Of a stretch of DNA of 64,000 nt, positions 1 through 8,819 are shown one piece after another. The translations under genes were made by a program, and so were the position numbers. Each line of letters opens with the position of its first letter. The first letter of the stretch is position 1. The stretch spans positions 24,157-88,156 of the forward strand of contig CALWTQ010000005.1 of assembly GCA_944384505.1 (NCBI GenBank), given 5' to 3'. Origin of the DNA: an uncultured Mediterraneibacter sp. Lineage in GTDB: Bacteria > Bacillota > Clostridia > Lachnospirales > Lachnospiraceae. The notes beneath the pieces are model-generated. The model saw only the letters and a list, made by a program, of their open reading frames with translations, was not told the DNA's origin and ran no database searches.

Positions 1-269
1 AAACCGGCTTCGACCTCTTCAAAGGGGCGGGTGAGCAGAAAAGCCGAGAACCACTGACTGCAGATCTCCAGTCCTCTGAGCTTCAGTGCTTTTCTCAGGA
101 TTTTGGTGTCTCTGGGGTATTTGTTTCCAACTTCACAGCCGGTATATCCGGCCAGCGCCATCTCACTGACGCACTGTTCAAATGTGTTTTCACGTCCAAG
201 ATCCGGCATGTCGTCATTGGTCCATGCGATGGGGGCGATGCCGAGTTTTACTTTCGTTTTATCAAACAT
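1..269 (-). CDS. iolE: Inosose dehydratase IolE (partial, N-terminal 89 residues)
   Basis: The reading frame runs off the left edge, so only the N-terminus is present. IolE removes water from scyllo-inosose (2-keto-myo-inositol) to give a diketone in cytosolic myo-inositol breakdown. The visible protein begins [19 protein letters not shown], continues through [15 protein letters not shown] and CEVGNKYP, and reaches [15 protein letters not shown], all typical of the IolE TIM-barrel N-terminus. The ATG at 267-269 follows a good ribosome site (GGAGAAAGGAGA). It lies about 66 nt downstream of the GH43 gene on the same strand and is probably cotranscribed with it. The remaining inositol genes would lie left of the window. 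The family call is confident; the full length cannot be judged. Confidence 0.88.
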   Translation of the reverse strand, partial: MFDKTKVKLGIAPIAWTNDDMPDLGRENTFEQCVSEMALAGYTGCEVGNKYPRDTKILRKALKLRGLEICSQWFSAFLLTRPFEEVEAG

Positions 270-335
270 GTCTTCTCCTTTCTCCTTATCAGCGGTTCGG
301 GCGCAGGGCCAAACTGTGGTTTTGTTTCCAGCGGT

Positions 336-1919
336 TCACTCGGGGCAGTATTCAAAGGAAGAGAACAGCGCCGGCGCCGGCTGCTCACTGGCGGACTGGG
401 CGTATACGGCGAAGTAAGTTCCTGTAAAGTTCTGATACTGCATTGCTTCTGTGGAAAGAAGCTGGGTGCGGCCGCTTCCGAGAGAAGCCGCTTCCATTCC
501 GTCTCCTTCTGAAAATGAAACGGAGAATTCATACTCTGTGCGGGAGGCGCGGATATGGAGCATGAACTCCTCTGCTGGAATATAGATTCGCGCTCCTTCC
601 CAATGGATGTCGCCTACTGTTTTTCTGAGGAAGCAGACCCGCTTCCCGTTTTCAGATGTGACGGCGATATCGTAGTGGTGCTCCGGAGTCTGGTATACGG
701 TGAGCCCGGCTTCGTCGCCTTCCCCCGGGGAAAAGGACATATTCACATGCACCTGGCAGTCGAAATGTCTCTGCCGTGTTCCAAGCCAGACGGGTGAGCC
801 TTCCTGATCCAGGAACCGGGCAGTTCCGGTGAGAGCAAGGCCTTTTCCACGGGAAGCCTGAAGATGATAGCGCCGAAGATCCGGATTGCGGAGAAAGTTC
901 CAGTTCAGGGACAGCGATGAATCGGAAAAATCATCCCGGAATCCGGGGACAGGCTCCTGAACAGCTTCGGAAAAGGCGCCATGCAGAGGGATCGTCTCAT
1001 CCAGCCATCCATTTTCACTGACCACGGGCCATCCGTCCGCATCCCAGCTGACAGGGGCGAGCATCGTCTCCCGCCCGAGGTGATGCAGTTTCCCAAGCGA
1101 GGTGCGGAAACCGTGAACGATAATCCACCATGTCCCATCGTGTGCCTCGAACAGGTCACCGTGTCCGACTCCCTGGATACAGCCGGACTGAACGTACTGA
1201 TAATTCTGCGTCAGGATGGGATTGCGGGGGCAGGATTCATAAGGGCCGTCAATCTTCCGGGACCGGGCGATTGACACTTTGTGCCCGTACTCTGTACCGC
1301 CTTCTGCAATCATCAGATAGTACCACCCGTTTATACGGTATGTGTGCGGACCTTCCGGGAATGTCCCGCCTGTGCCGTGCCATACGATGTGGAGTGGTTC
1401 CAGAAGACGGCCGGACTGCAGATCAACCCGTGCCTGCCCGATCCCCTGACCGTGCTCGTCCCAGGCAACGCAGCTGAAGTAGACCTGCCCGTCTTCATCA
1501 AAAAACAGAGAGGGATCTACGCCGTCTATGGAGCTGCCGTCAGGGTTCGTGATCCATACCGGGCCGCTGAAGGGGCCGCTCATGGACGGAGACGAAACAT
1601 AGAAGTGATTGCCCTCTTTTGAGCAGCGGTTGGAGGTAATCATATACCAGGTTCCACTGTGACGGCGCAGCGTCGGCGCGTAAATTCCATCCGAAGTAAC
1701 CGCGTCTTTGAGTTCCAGCTGGGAGCGGCGGGACAGACAATATGTGATCTGGCGCCAGTTGACCAGATCGCGGCTGTGGAATACGGGAACCCCGGGAAAG
1801 AATTCAAAGCTGCTGAAGACAGCATAGTAGTCTTCGCCGTCCCGGCACAGGCTCGGGTCAGAGTAAAAGCCGGGAATGACAGGATTCTTTATGATACCTG
1901 CTTCTGGTTTTTTGTTCAT
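336..1919 (-). CDS. Glycoside hydrolase family 43 beta-xylosidase-type enzyme
   Basis: A 527-residue GH43 enzyme, expected to release xylose or arabinose from xylo-oligosaccharides. There is no signal peptide, so it should act in the cytosol on imported sugars. Residues 10-320 form the five-bladed propeller: base Asp21 in PGFYSDPS, modulator Asp135 in IDGVDPS and acid Glu189 in FPEGPH. Residues 340-527 look like the beta-sandwich C-terminal domain of beta-xylosidases (RDDFSDSSLSLNWNFLRNP). I chose the ATG at 1917-1919 because GGAGGT stands 7 nt upstream; an in-frame ATG 12 codons earlier lacks such a site. The AraC regulator gene is divergent from it across about 200 bp and may control it. 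Exact substrate is uncertain. Confidence 0.88.
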   Translation of the reverse strand: MNKKPEAGIIKNPVIPGFYSDPSLCRDGEDYYAVFSSFEFFPGVPVFHSRDLVNWRQITYCLSRRSQLELKDAVTSDGIYAPTLRRHSGTWYMITSNRCSKEGNHFYVSSPSMSGPFSGPVWITNPDGSSIDGVDPSLFFDEDGQVYFSCVAWDEHGQGIGQARVDLQSGRLLEPLHIVWHGTGGTFPEGPHTYRINGWYYLMIAEGGTEYGHKVSIARSRKIDGPYESCPRNPILTQNYQYVQSGCIQGVGHGDLFEAHDGTWWIIVHGFRTSLGKLHHLGRETMLAPVSWDADGWPVVSENGWLDETIPLHGAFSEAVQEPVPGFRDDFSDSSLSLNWNFLRNPDLRRYHLQASRGKGLALTGTARFLDQEGSPVWLGTRQRHFDCQVHVNMSFSPGEGDEAGLTVYQTPEHHYDIAVTSENGKRVCFLRKTVGDIHWEGARIYIPAEEFMLHIRASRTEYEFSVSFSEGDGMEAASLGSGRTQLLSTEAMQYQNFTGTYFAVYAQSASEQPAPALFSSFEYCPE

Positions 1920-2038
1920 TTGCAGACCTCCAGTCTTTAGATTTATCCTTATCATAGCAGTGCGCCGCCGGGACCAACTACAGATATTTTGCCTCTTTGT
2001 TATGGAAAAATAACCTGCATATGGAAAAACCTGACTGC

Positions 2039-2067
2039 TTTACACCCAAATTGCCATGTGCTAGAAT
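2039..2067 (+). promoter_or_regulatory. Sigma-A promoter for the AraC-family gene
   Basis: TTTACA at 2039-2044 and TAGAAT at 2062-2067 are separated by exactly 17 nt. Transcription would start near 2074. This lies downstream of the first possible ATG codons of the open frame, which is why the start at 2117 is preferred. Confidence 0.65.
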
Positions 2068-2116
2068 GAACCCATTCGGAATAAGGGATCAGAATAACGA
2101 AAGGGTGTGGTGGATA

Positions 2117-3004
2117 ATGAACGGACTGCCGGAGGCTTTGAAAACATTTCGTCAGGACTTTGATATCAGGGTATTTGTAGACAGAAATAAGGGCGACTGG
2201 CATATGCCGATGGAGTGGCATACATCACTTGAAATATTTATGTGCACTGCCGGGAGTGGAAGATACCAGATCGGGGAAAAGTGGTATGAATTTGAAACCG
2301 GGGATATTTTTGTAATTAATAACGGTGAGCTACATAAGAGTGAAATCTATGAAAACGGAGCCTTTGACGCGTTTATCGTTATGTTCTCTCCTGAAAAGAT
2401 GTTCCCGCAGAACACGATGATTGACGGAAGGGATATTCTGGATGTGTTCTACAACCGCACGGCGGCGTTCAGCCATATGTACAGGCCCACGCCTCAGATG
2501 CAGGAAGTCTATGGACGTATCTCGGATCTGATGCTGCAGGAATTCGAAGAAAAGAAGGAGGGCTATAAATCAGCGGTAAAGTCACTGCTGATCTGGCTTC
2601 TGATTGAGCTGAACCGGCAGTATATGAAAGACGAAGACGGTACGGCCCTCTATACGGTGAGCGAGAAGGTGAAGCATAAAAGGATTATATCCGAGGTGCT
2701 CAACTATGTGGATCAGCACTACAGGGAAGATATCGTGCTGGGGGAGCTGGCGGAAAAGCTGTATGTGAACCAGTCCTATTTGAGCCGGGAATTTAAAAAA
2801 GAGACAGGATATTCCATGGTGAAATTCATCGCCAACAGGAGAATCCGGGAGGCAAGAACACTTCTGCGGGATACGGATATGCTGATCACAGAGATTGCCA
2901 CGGAAGTAGGGTATAACAATATTACACATTTTAATGCCATGTTTAAAAAAGAGACAGGGGTCAGCCCGAAGGAGTTTAGAAATAAAGTGAAGGGGAATTT
3001 TTAA
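2117..3004 (+). CDS. AraC-family transcriptional regulator with cupin sensor domain
   Basis: A 295-residue cytosolic DNA-binding regulator. Residues about 15-110 form an AraC-type cupin ligand pocket (WHTSLEIFMCTAGSGRYQIG, then FETGDIFVINNGELH). The last 100 residues carry two helix-turn-helix motifs (LAEKLYVNQSYLSREFKKET and ITEIATEVGYNNITHFNAMF), followed by TGVSPKEFR, the family signature. The frame stays open to 1997, but a strong promoter at 2039-2067 lies inside that stretch, so the ATG at 2117 after AAAGGGTGTGGTGG is the likely start. It is divergent from the GH43-iolE pair and probably activates it in response to a pentose or inositol-type ligand; that assignment is inference from position. 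Confidence 0.85.
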   Translation: MNGLPEALKTFRQDFDIRVFVDRNKGDWHMPMEWHTSLEIFMCTAGSGRYQIGEKWYEFETGDIFVINNGELHKSEIYENGAFDAFIVMFSPEKMFPQNTMIDGRDILDVFYNRTAAFSHMYRPTPQMQEVYGRISDLMLQEFEEKKEGYKSAVKSLLIWLLIELNRQYMKDEDGTALYTVSEKVKHKRIISEVLNYVDQHYREDIVLGELAEKLYVNQSYLSREFKKETGYSMVKFIANRRIREARTLLRDTDMLITEIATEVGYNNITHFNAMFKKETGVSPKEFRNKVKGNF

Positions 3005-3055
3005 TCAAATTCAAAGAAAGTTCACAGGCAGGCATTGTTTTTGACCGTGCGAGTG

Positions 3056-3084
3056 TTAACTTTTCCCGGTATATGAGATATAAT
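3056..3084 (+). promoter_or_regulatory. Promoter of the AbrB/PIN pair
   Basis: A perfect TATAAT at 3079-3084 is preceded after 17 nt by TTAACT at 3056-3061 (four of six matches to the -35 consensus). The next gene starts 53 nt downstream of the -10 box. Confidence 0.5.
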
Positions 3085-3137
3085 AAAAATATAGATAAAG
3101 AAAACTTGAATTATAAAGAATAGAAAGGATGACTTGT

Positions 3138-3395
3138 ATGAACTTGGCGAAAATCTCTGCAAACGGGCAAATCACTGTACCGGTCGAGATCAGGCGGCAG
3201 CTTGGTTTGAAATCCGGCGATAAAATTCTTTTCATCCAAAATCAAAATGGAGAGATCGTTGTGAGTAACGCTTCTGCTTCGGCCATCCGAAAAGCGCAGA
3301 CGGCCTTTATCGGAGCTGCTGAAGAGCTGGGCGTGTCCGGCGAAGCTGACATTCAGGAGCTTGTAAACGAAGTGCGCTACGGGAAGGAGAGGTAA
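3138..3395 (+). CDS. AbrB/SpoVT-type antitoxin
   Basis: An 85-residue protein with an N-terminal swapped-hairpin AbrB domain (residues 1-45: ISANGQITVPVEIRRQLGLK, then SGDKILF), the DNA-binding fold of many antitoxins. The C-terminal 35 residues probably wrap the toxin. The ATG at 3138 sits 9 nt after AAAGGA; an ATG at 3129 directly abuts that site and is unlikely. Its stop is one base before the PIN gene, the usual tight antitoxin-first arrangement with autoregulation by the pair. Family assignment is firm; toxin neutralisation follows from the gene pairing. Confidence 0.85.
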   Translation: MNLAKISANGQITVPVEIRRQLGLKSGDKILFIQNQNGEIVVSNASASAIRKAQTAFIGAAEELGVSGEADIQELVNEVRYGKER

Positions 3396-3396
3396 A

Positions 3397-3795
3397 ATGC
3401 GGATATTGGTAGACACGAACATCCTGTTTTCCGCATTGGTGTTTCCGCGTTCCAAACCGGCAAGGACTTTACTCTACATCGCAGACAATCATGAAATTGT
3501 TTTGTGTGACCGAAATATTGCGGAGTTGCGAGAGATTCTCGGGCGGAAAGCGCCGCGATATCTTCCGGATGCAGAAGTGCTTCTTGCGGAGATGTCCTAT
3601 GAGCTAATTCCTGCAGTAGACCATGCGGAGAAATTGATACGCGATGCAAAGGATCAGCCAATTTTAAATGCAGCTATCGTGTCTGATGTGGATATAATTC
3701 TTACTGGCGACAAAGACTTTCTCAGTCTGGACATGGAACATCCCAAATGTATGACAGCGGCACAATTTCTTGAAAGTGAGGGCATAGAAGAATAA
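3397..3795 (+). CDS. PIN-domain toxin (putative ribonuclease)
   Basis: A 132-residue single PIN domain. The acidic metal site is visible: Asp6 in ILVDTNILFSAL, a glutamate in IAELREIL, and two aspartates near the C-terminus in DVDIILTGDKDFLSL. Such proteins act as Mg/Mn-dependent ribonucleases when freed from their antitoxin. It resembles the PIN_3 group annotated as 'putative toxin-antitoxin system toxin component'. The start ATG follows the AbrB stop by one base with AGGAGAGG just upstream. A transcription terminator follows at 3839-3877. The pair may be a stability locus or a passenger between two sugar loci. Confidence 0.85.
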   Translation: MRILVDTNILFSALVFPRSKPARTLLYIADNHEIVLCDRNIAELREILGRKAPRYLPDAEVLLAEMSYELIPAVDHAEKLIRDAKDQPILNAAIVSDVDIILTGDKDFLSLDMEHPKCMTAAQFLESEGIEE

Positions 3796-3838
3796 GCTCC
3801 GAGTTTTTCATTTGGCAAAGCTTATATCAGTTCGTAGT

Positions 3839-3877
3839 AAAAGAATGGGTACGTTTGAATAGCGTGCCCATTCTTTT
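3839..3877. terminator. Bidirectional intrinsic terminator
   Basis: Arms at 3839-3853 and 3863-3877 pair over 15 bp with one G-U wobble. The stem starts with AAAA and ends with TTTT, so it can terminate on either strand. It closes the toxin-antitoxin operon. Confidence 0.75.
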
Positions 3878-4043
3878 GCTTAATAGGAAACTTCCTGTCA
3901 AATAAAAACGCGGGACTCCTGTCAGGAGATATTCCGTTACGTCAAAAAACATAAAGAAGCCGGCAAACCCCTTAAAGTATATTGGCAGGAACAGGGTTAT
4001 AGTAGAATTATCAAAATGAATGATCTTCAGGAGGTAAGAAAAC

Positions 4044-5444
4044 ATGAAAATGGCTTTGATTGGCGGAGGCGGCGTCAGAACAGTATTTTTCTGCCAGTCT
4101 CTTGCGAAATATGCGGATAAAGCCGGGATTGACGAACTGCGTCTGATGGATATAAATCCGGAGAAACTTCACATTTTTGGGAATATAGCGAAATATGCAG
4201 TCAGGGAGACGGAATATCTTAAGATCGTCCTGACGAATTCTATTGAAGACGCTGTGCGTGATGTGGATTATGTTGTGACAGCCATCCGGGTGGGCGGAGA
4301 TGAGGGCCGTGTAAAGGATGAGAGAACCGCTCTTGATCTGGGAGTGATCGGGCAGGAGACTACAGGGCCGGGAGGATTTTCTTATGCGCTTCGTACGATC
4401 CCGGTCATGAAAGAGTACATGAGGATCATTGAAGAAAAGAGCAATCATGCCACGGTTTTTAACTTTACGAATCCGGCGGGACTGGTTACACAGGCGCTTT
4501 ATGCGGAAGGCTATGACAATGCGATAGGAATCTGCGACAATGCGACGGGCGTGAAGATCGAACTGGCGAAAGCGCTGAATGTGAATGCGTCTGATCTGTA
4601 TATCCGGCTTTATGGCCTGAACCATCTGACCTGGGCCGATCAGGTTAAGCTAAACGGAACAGATATATTTGACACACTGATGAGCAATGATGATTTTATC
4701 GAGCATTATCACGATTTCCTCTACTATGACCGTGACCTTATCAGGAGAATTAACGCACTGCCAAATGGATATCTGTACTACTATTATCACAGAGAGAGAG
4801 CTTTGAGAAATATTTTAAAGGCGCCGCTGACAAGAGGAGAGACAATCCTGAAATTGAATACGGAGATGCTGGAACGGCTCAGGAAGATTGATGTTGAGAA
4901 GAATCCCGCGGAAGCATTCAGAGTTTACAATGAAGTGATGGATGCGCGCAACGACGCTTATATGTCTGTGGAGCTTGGCGGGCGGCACGTGAAGAGGATC
5001 CCTCTTGATCTGGAACATCTTGGGATCAGCGGGATCCATGCGTCCGGAGAGAAGATCGAACTTCTGGAAGGATATGCCGGCGTCGCGCTCAACTATATTG
5101 ACGCGAAGACAAATAACCGTCCAATTGACCTGGCGATCAATGTTCCCAATAAGGGAGCCATTGACTTTATGAGGGATGACGATATTGTGGAGATCACGTG
5201 CAATGTGGATAAGGACGGAGCAAAGCCGGTGAAAATAGATGAAGTGCCGGAGGCAAACCGCCTTCTTATGCAGCAGGTGAAACTGTATGAGCGCAGAACT
5301 GTTGAGGCTGTCAGAGAGAAATCCCTGGAGCTTGCCTACATGGCTCTGATGGAGCATCCGCTTGTGGGTTCATATTCTCTGGCAAAGGAACTGGTATTAA
5401 ACTATCAGAAAGTCCACAGTGAATATCTTGGAGACTGGAAGTGA
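4044..5444 (+). CDS. Glycoside hydrolase family 4 (6-phospho-glucosidase-like)
   Basis: A 466-residue GH4 enzyme. These use NAD+ and a divalent metal to cleave glycosides, often phosphorylated, by transient oxidation at C3. Visible features are the Rossmann start (MKMALIGGGGVRTVF), the FTNPAG motif near Asn143, and GLNHLTW around His194. The family's metal-binding Cys is Cys164, but the following motif reads CDNA, not the CNxP of 6-phospho-beta-glucosidases or the CDMP of 6-phospho-alpha-glucosidases, so the substrate is unclear. A very good ribosome site (AGGAGGTAAG) precedes the ATG. It heads a run with a PfkB kinase, a deacetylase-like protein and a MATE transporter. No PTS or ABC importer lies in the same run. 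Confidence 0.85.
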   Translation: MKMALIGGGGVRTVFFCQSLAKYADKAGIDELRLMDINPEKLHIFGNIAKYAVRETEYLKIVLTNSIEDAVRDVDYVVTAIRVGGDEGRVKDERTALDLGVIGQETTGPGGFSYALRTIPVMKEYMRIIEEKSNHATVFNFTNPAGLVTQALYAEGYDNAIGICDNATGVKIELAKALNVNASDLYIRLYGLNHLTWADQVKLNGTDIFDTLMSNDDFIEHYHDFLYYDRDLIRRINALPNGYLYYYYHRERALRNILKAPLTRGETILKLNTEMLERLRKIDVEKNPAEAFRVYNEVMDARNDAYMSVELGGRHVKRIPLDLEHLGISGIHASGEKIELLEGYAGVALNYIDAKTNNRPIDLAINVPNKGAIDFMRDDDIVEITCNVDKDGAKPVKIDEVPEANRLLMQQVKLYERRTVEAVREKSLELAYMALMEHPLVGSYSLAKELVLNYQKVHSEYLGDWK

Positions 5445-5460
5445 GGGGGAATCAGAACAT

Positions 5461-6405
5461 ATGAGAGAAAAATTTGATCTGGTAGTATTTGGCGGAGTAT
5501 GCTGCGACCTGATCTTTTCCGGAGTGGAGCGCCTTCCGAATCCGGGGGAAGAGATCTGGGCAAAGCAGATGAAGATCACAGTGGGGGGCGCATTTAACGT
5601 GGCCGCCGCCGCGACCCGGCTGAATATGAAAACGGGAATTCCGTGTATCTGCGGAAATGATATCTTTGGAACTTATATCTATAACGTGGCTGTTGAGGAG
5701 GGGCTGGACACCCGGCTCTTCCTGAAAGCAGACCAGCCTTATCCACAGGCTTCTGTGGTGCTGAATTTTGGAGAGGACCGGGCGTTTGTCTCTTATGCTG
5801 ATGATTCCAAAGAAGATGAACTGGAGCAGTATATTGAGGAGATCGCGGATGAGATCCCCATGAAATCAGCGGTGTTTGGAATGACAGACAAAAAGAATTA
5901 CCTGGATCTGATGAAAAAACTCCGTATGAAGGGGACGAAGGTGATTCTGGACTGCTGCTGGGATGAGAAACTGCTTGTATCCAAAAGCCTGCGCCGTCAG
6001 ATCGAGAACTGTGATTATTTCCTTCCCAATCTGGCGGAGGCAAGGATGATCACAGGAGAAAGAGAGCCGGAAGATGTGATTATAAAACTAAAGGAATACG
6101 CGCCTAACTGTGTGGTAAAACTGGGGAGCGACGGGGTGATTGCATGGAACGGCTCTGAGGTGATCCGGTATCCTGCAGTTGACCTGGGGAAAACAGTGGA
6201 TACCACTGGAGCCGGGGACAATTTTGTTGCGGGATTTACTTATGGTGTGATCCGCGGAGAAACGCTGGAAGACTGTATAATGTATGGACAGCTCTGCGGT
6301 GCTAAGTCCACCATGGCGCTGGGGGGATTTACTTCTTCTCTGTATGAGAGCGAATTGGAGGATCTGGCCGACAGTCTGTCAGAAAGGAAGGCGTGCGCGG
6401 TATGA
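5461..6405 (+). CDS. PfkB-family sugar kinase
   Basis: A 314-residue ribokinase-type kinase, expected to phosphorylate a sugar with ATP in the cytosol. It shows the N-terminal GGVCCDLIFSGVERLPNPGEE block, the substrate glycine pair VGGAFNVAAA at 42-50, and the PfkB signature 2 at 247-255 (DTTGAGDNF), with Asp253 as catalytic base. The ATG at 5461 follows GAGGGGG by about 10 nt and comes 16 nt after the GH4 stop; an upstream in-frame ATG at 5419 lies inside the GH4 gene. Its last codons overlap the next gene by 4 nt (ATGA), showing translational coupling. It may phosphorylate the monosaccharide set free by the GH4 enzyme; the precise sugar is unknown. Confidence 0.87.
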   Translation: MREKFDLVVFGGVCCDLIFSGVERLPNPGEEIWAKQMKITVGGAFNVAAAATRLNMKTGIPCICGNDIFGTYIYNVAVEEGLDTRLFLKADQPYPQASVVLNFGEDRAFVSYADDSKEDELEQYIEEIADEIPMKSAVFGMTDKKNYLDLMKKLRMKGTKVILDCCWDEKLLVSKSLRRQIENCDYFLPNLAEARMITGEREPEDVIIKLKEYAPNCVVKLGSDGVIAWNGSEVIRYPAVDLGKTVDTTGAGDNFVAGFTYGVIRGETLEDCIMYGQLCGAKSTMALGGFTSSLYESELEDLADSLSERKACAV

Positions 6406-7409
6406 AGACGGGCGGGAGCATTGACAGAATTTATACATGGCTGAAGCATGGATGTTATCAGAGAACGCTTCACTATCACAATACGCCGAAGCTGAATGAA
6501 AAACTGTATGAGAAACAACTGGATTATATGAATGAACATTACAAAACGGTATGTCCGGAAGAAGTGAAAAATTATTTAGGGGGCGCTGCCAGAGGGGAAC
6601 GCCCTTCTATTGTAATAGGGGTATTTGACGGATACCGGAATAATTATGACGTCCTGTGGCGCCTCCTGGAGGAACGGGGGATGAAAGCGTGGTATCTGCT
6701 GGTTACGGACTTCCTGGATGCGCCGGCCGCCCGGCAGGAGGGCGTGCTTCTCCCTTACCGCATGCAGTGGATGCCCGGGGAGTATGCAGACGGAAGATAC
6801 GCGATGGACTGGGAAGAAGCTGCAAGGATCAGCGAGAACCATGTGATTGTAAATCACTCCGCGACCCATTATCCTCTTACGGACAAGACGCCCGAAGATA
6901 CGATTCAATACGAGGTCGTTCATGCTCATGAGCGGATTGTCGAAAAACTCGGAAAGAAACCGGACGTGTTCAGCTGGCTGTGGGGAGCGTGGCTGGGAGT
7001 CAATCCGGCGGCGGACAGTGTCCTTAAGAGCCTGGGATATCATTTCCAGATTGGATACAGGATGGAATATTTTGAAAAAGACGAGAAAGAATCGGCGGAG
7101 CCTGTGTGGGAACCGGCGGTTCCGGATGAGTCAGAACCGGCGGTTCTGGAGGAAGAGATCCGGCGGCAGGACCAGGTGATCGGCAATATCGGCTGGTACA
7201 GCGCAGTGCCGGCAATTCTCCCCCTATATCAGAAGGGACGGCTGGTCACAGAGGGAAATGTGCCGGAGGATATTGAGATGGCAGGACACTTTGCGGCCGT
7301 GGCGTATCACCTTATGAAAGTACAGTATCTGGATGAGGACAGTGCGGCGCAGAGGGCTCTGGAGGTACTGGCTGTGAACCGGATCGGAGAAGGGTTCTTG
7401 TTTCACTGA
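6402..7409 (+). CDS. Polysaccharide-deacetylase-like protein (paralogue 1)
   Basis: A 335-residue protein with a NodB-like fold pattern: beta strand 1 as RTLHYHNT (residues 21-28), motif 1 as VFDGYRN (74-80) and motif 2 as HSATH (152-156). Canonical carbohydrate esterase 4 enzymes have TFDD at motif 1; here the second Asp, a metal ligand, is Gly77. It shares the block ADGRYAMDW with two shorter paralogues in this window (31007-31732, 32140-32862) but has a C-terminal extension of about 90 residues. Start at the ATG overlapping the kinase stop (ATGA), 11 nt after AAAGGAAG. Probable role is cytosolic sugar or amide deacylation, but activity cannot be assumed with the changed metal site. Confidence 0.65.
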   Translation: MKTGGSIDRIYTWLKHGCYQRTLHYHNTPKLNEKLYEKQLDYMNEHYKTVCPEEVKNYLGGAARGERPSIVIGVFDGYRNNYDVLWRLLEERGMKAWYLLVTDFLDAPAARQEGVLLPYRMQWMPGEYADGRYAMDWEEAARISENHVIVNHSATHYPLTDKTPEDTIQYEVVHAHERIVEKLGKKPDVFSWLWGAWLGVNPAADSVLKSLGYHFQIGYRMEYFEKDEKESAEPVWEPAVPDESEPAVLEEEIRRQDQVIGNIGWYSAVPAILPLYQKGRLVTEGNVPEDIEMAGHFAAVAYHLMKVQYLDEDSAAQRALEVLAVNRIGEGFLFH

Positions 7410-7446
7410 TTTTCCGTTAAGAATCAAGAGACTATAAAGGAATGCT

Positions 7447-8796
7447 ATGAAAGATGTACAGAACAATATGACTGCAGGCAGCCCGGTGAAAATTATTGTC
7501 TTTTTTACAATACCGGTTTTCATCGGGAATGTATTCCAGCAGTTCTATAATATGGCCGATGCTGTAATTGTCGGTAAGTTTGTCGGTACAGGGGCGCTTG
7601 CGGCAGTGGGGAACGCCGGAAATATTATGTTCCTTATTTATGGTTTTGTATCAGGGCTGACAACGGGATTTACCGTTCTGACGGCTCAGAAATTCGGAGT
7701 GGGAGACATGAAGGCTGTCCGGCAGACAGTTGGGACAGCATCGGCGCTTCTGGCCGTGATCGGAAGTCTGCTTACGGCAGTGCTTATTGTTTTTATGGAG
7801 CCGCTGCTGCATCTGATGAATACTCCGGAGGATATTTTTCAGGACACCTATTCGTACAGCGTGATTATCAGTGCGGGAATACTGGCCCAGATACTCTACG
7901 CTTTTCTTACAAGCATTCTTCGCGCTCTGGGCAACAGCAGGATCCCGCTGTATTTTCTGACATTGTGTGCCGCTCTGAATATCGTGCTGGATATCGCACT
8001 GGTCGCGGGGGCGGGGATGGGCGTCGCGGGAGCGGCTGCTGCGACTGTCGTTTCCCAGGCGGTATCCGGCGTTATGACTCTGTTATACATTATGCGAAGG
8101 GTCCCTGTTCTTAAGATGGAGCGTGACGACTGGAAGCCGAGGAAAGGAATCTGCAGGATCCAGCTTGGAATCGGACTGCCGATGGCATTCCAGTTTTCCA
8201 TTACGGCGATCGGAACGTTTCTTGTTCAGATTTCGCTTAACATGCTGGGTTCCACCTTTGTGGCTGCGTTTACTGCGGCCGGTAAAATTGAGCAGCTCGT
8301 GAACCAGATCTATGGCGCCCTGGGAACTGCAATCGCCACATACGGCGCGCAGAATCTTGGGAAAGGAGATGTGCCACGTATCCGTTTCGGCTTTAAGGTA
8401 TGCACAGTGACAGCAGTCATTTACTCAGTGGTTGTGGGAAGCGTGTTATTTTTATTCGGAAAATATATGACTGTTCTTTTTGTCTCGGAAGATGTGCCGC
8501 AGATCGAGGGACTTGTTGATATTTACCTGAAATGCGTGGGTGTGTTCATGATACCTCTTGGAATTGTCTGCATATACAGAAGCGGACTGCAGGGGCTGGG
8601 GTATGGCATTCTGCCAATGCTGGCGGGTGCCGCGGAGCTTGTGGGCAGAGCCATAGTATCGGGGATGGCGGCGGAGGCCGAAAGCTACTTCGGAGTCTGC
8701 ATGGCCGCGCCAGTGGCGTGGGTTATGGCTTCGGTTCTGCTCCTGGCTGTATATTATCGTGTTATGAAAAGCGGACTGACGAATCCGGCTGGATAG
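7447..8796 (+). CDS. MATE-family multidrug/metabolite efflux transporter (1 of 3)
   Basis: A 449-residue integral membrane protein with about 12 membrane helices in two homologous halves, using an Na+ or H+ gradient. Family hallmarks are IPVFIGNVFQQFYNMADAVI near the N-terminus and the FLTSILRALGNSRIPLYF stretch in the first half, with LGIGLPMAFQFSITAIGTFL at the start of the second. It follows the deacetylase-like gene by 37 nt and precedes rhaB by 23 nt, so it may connect two transcription units. MATE proteins normally export cations or drugs, so its role in sugar loci is unexplained; two more MATE genes occur in similar settings here. Confidence 0.9.
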   Translation: MKDVQNNMTAGSPVKIIVFFTIPVFIGNVFQQFYNMADAVIVGKFVGTGALAAVGNAGNIMFLIYGFVSGLTTGFTVLTAQKFGVGDMKAVRQTVGTASALLAVIGSLLTAVLIVFMEPLLHLMNTPEDIFQDTYSYSVIISAGILAQILYAFLTSILRALGNSRIPLYFLTLCAALNIVLDIALVAGAGMGVAGAAAATVVSQAVSGVMTLLYIMRRVPVLKMERDDWKPRKGICRIQLGIGLPMAFQFSITAIGTFLVQISLNMLGSTFVAAFTAAGKIEQLVNQIYGALGTAIATYGAQNLGKGDVPRIRFGFKVCTVTAVIYSVVVGSVLFLFGKYMTVLFVSEDVPQIEGLVDIYLKCVGVFMIPLGIVCIYRSGLQGLGYGILPMLAGAAELVGRAIVSGMAAEAESYFGVCMAAPVAWVMASVLLLAVYYRVMKSGLTNPAG

Positions 8797-8819
8797 GTTA
8801 AGCAAAGAGGAGAAATCAG

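Noticed and set aside
6393-6401. GTG start three codons upstream for the deacetylase-like protein
   Set aside because: Only 2-3 nt from the AAAGGAAG site; the ATG at 6402 overlapping the kinase stop is better placed.
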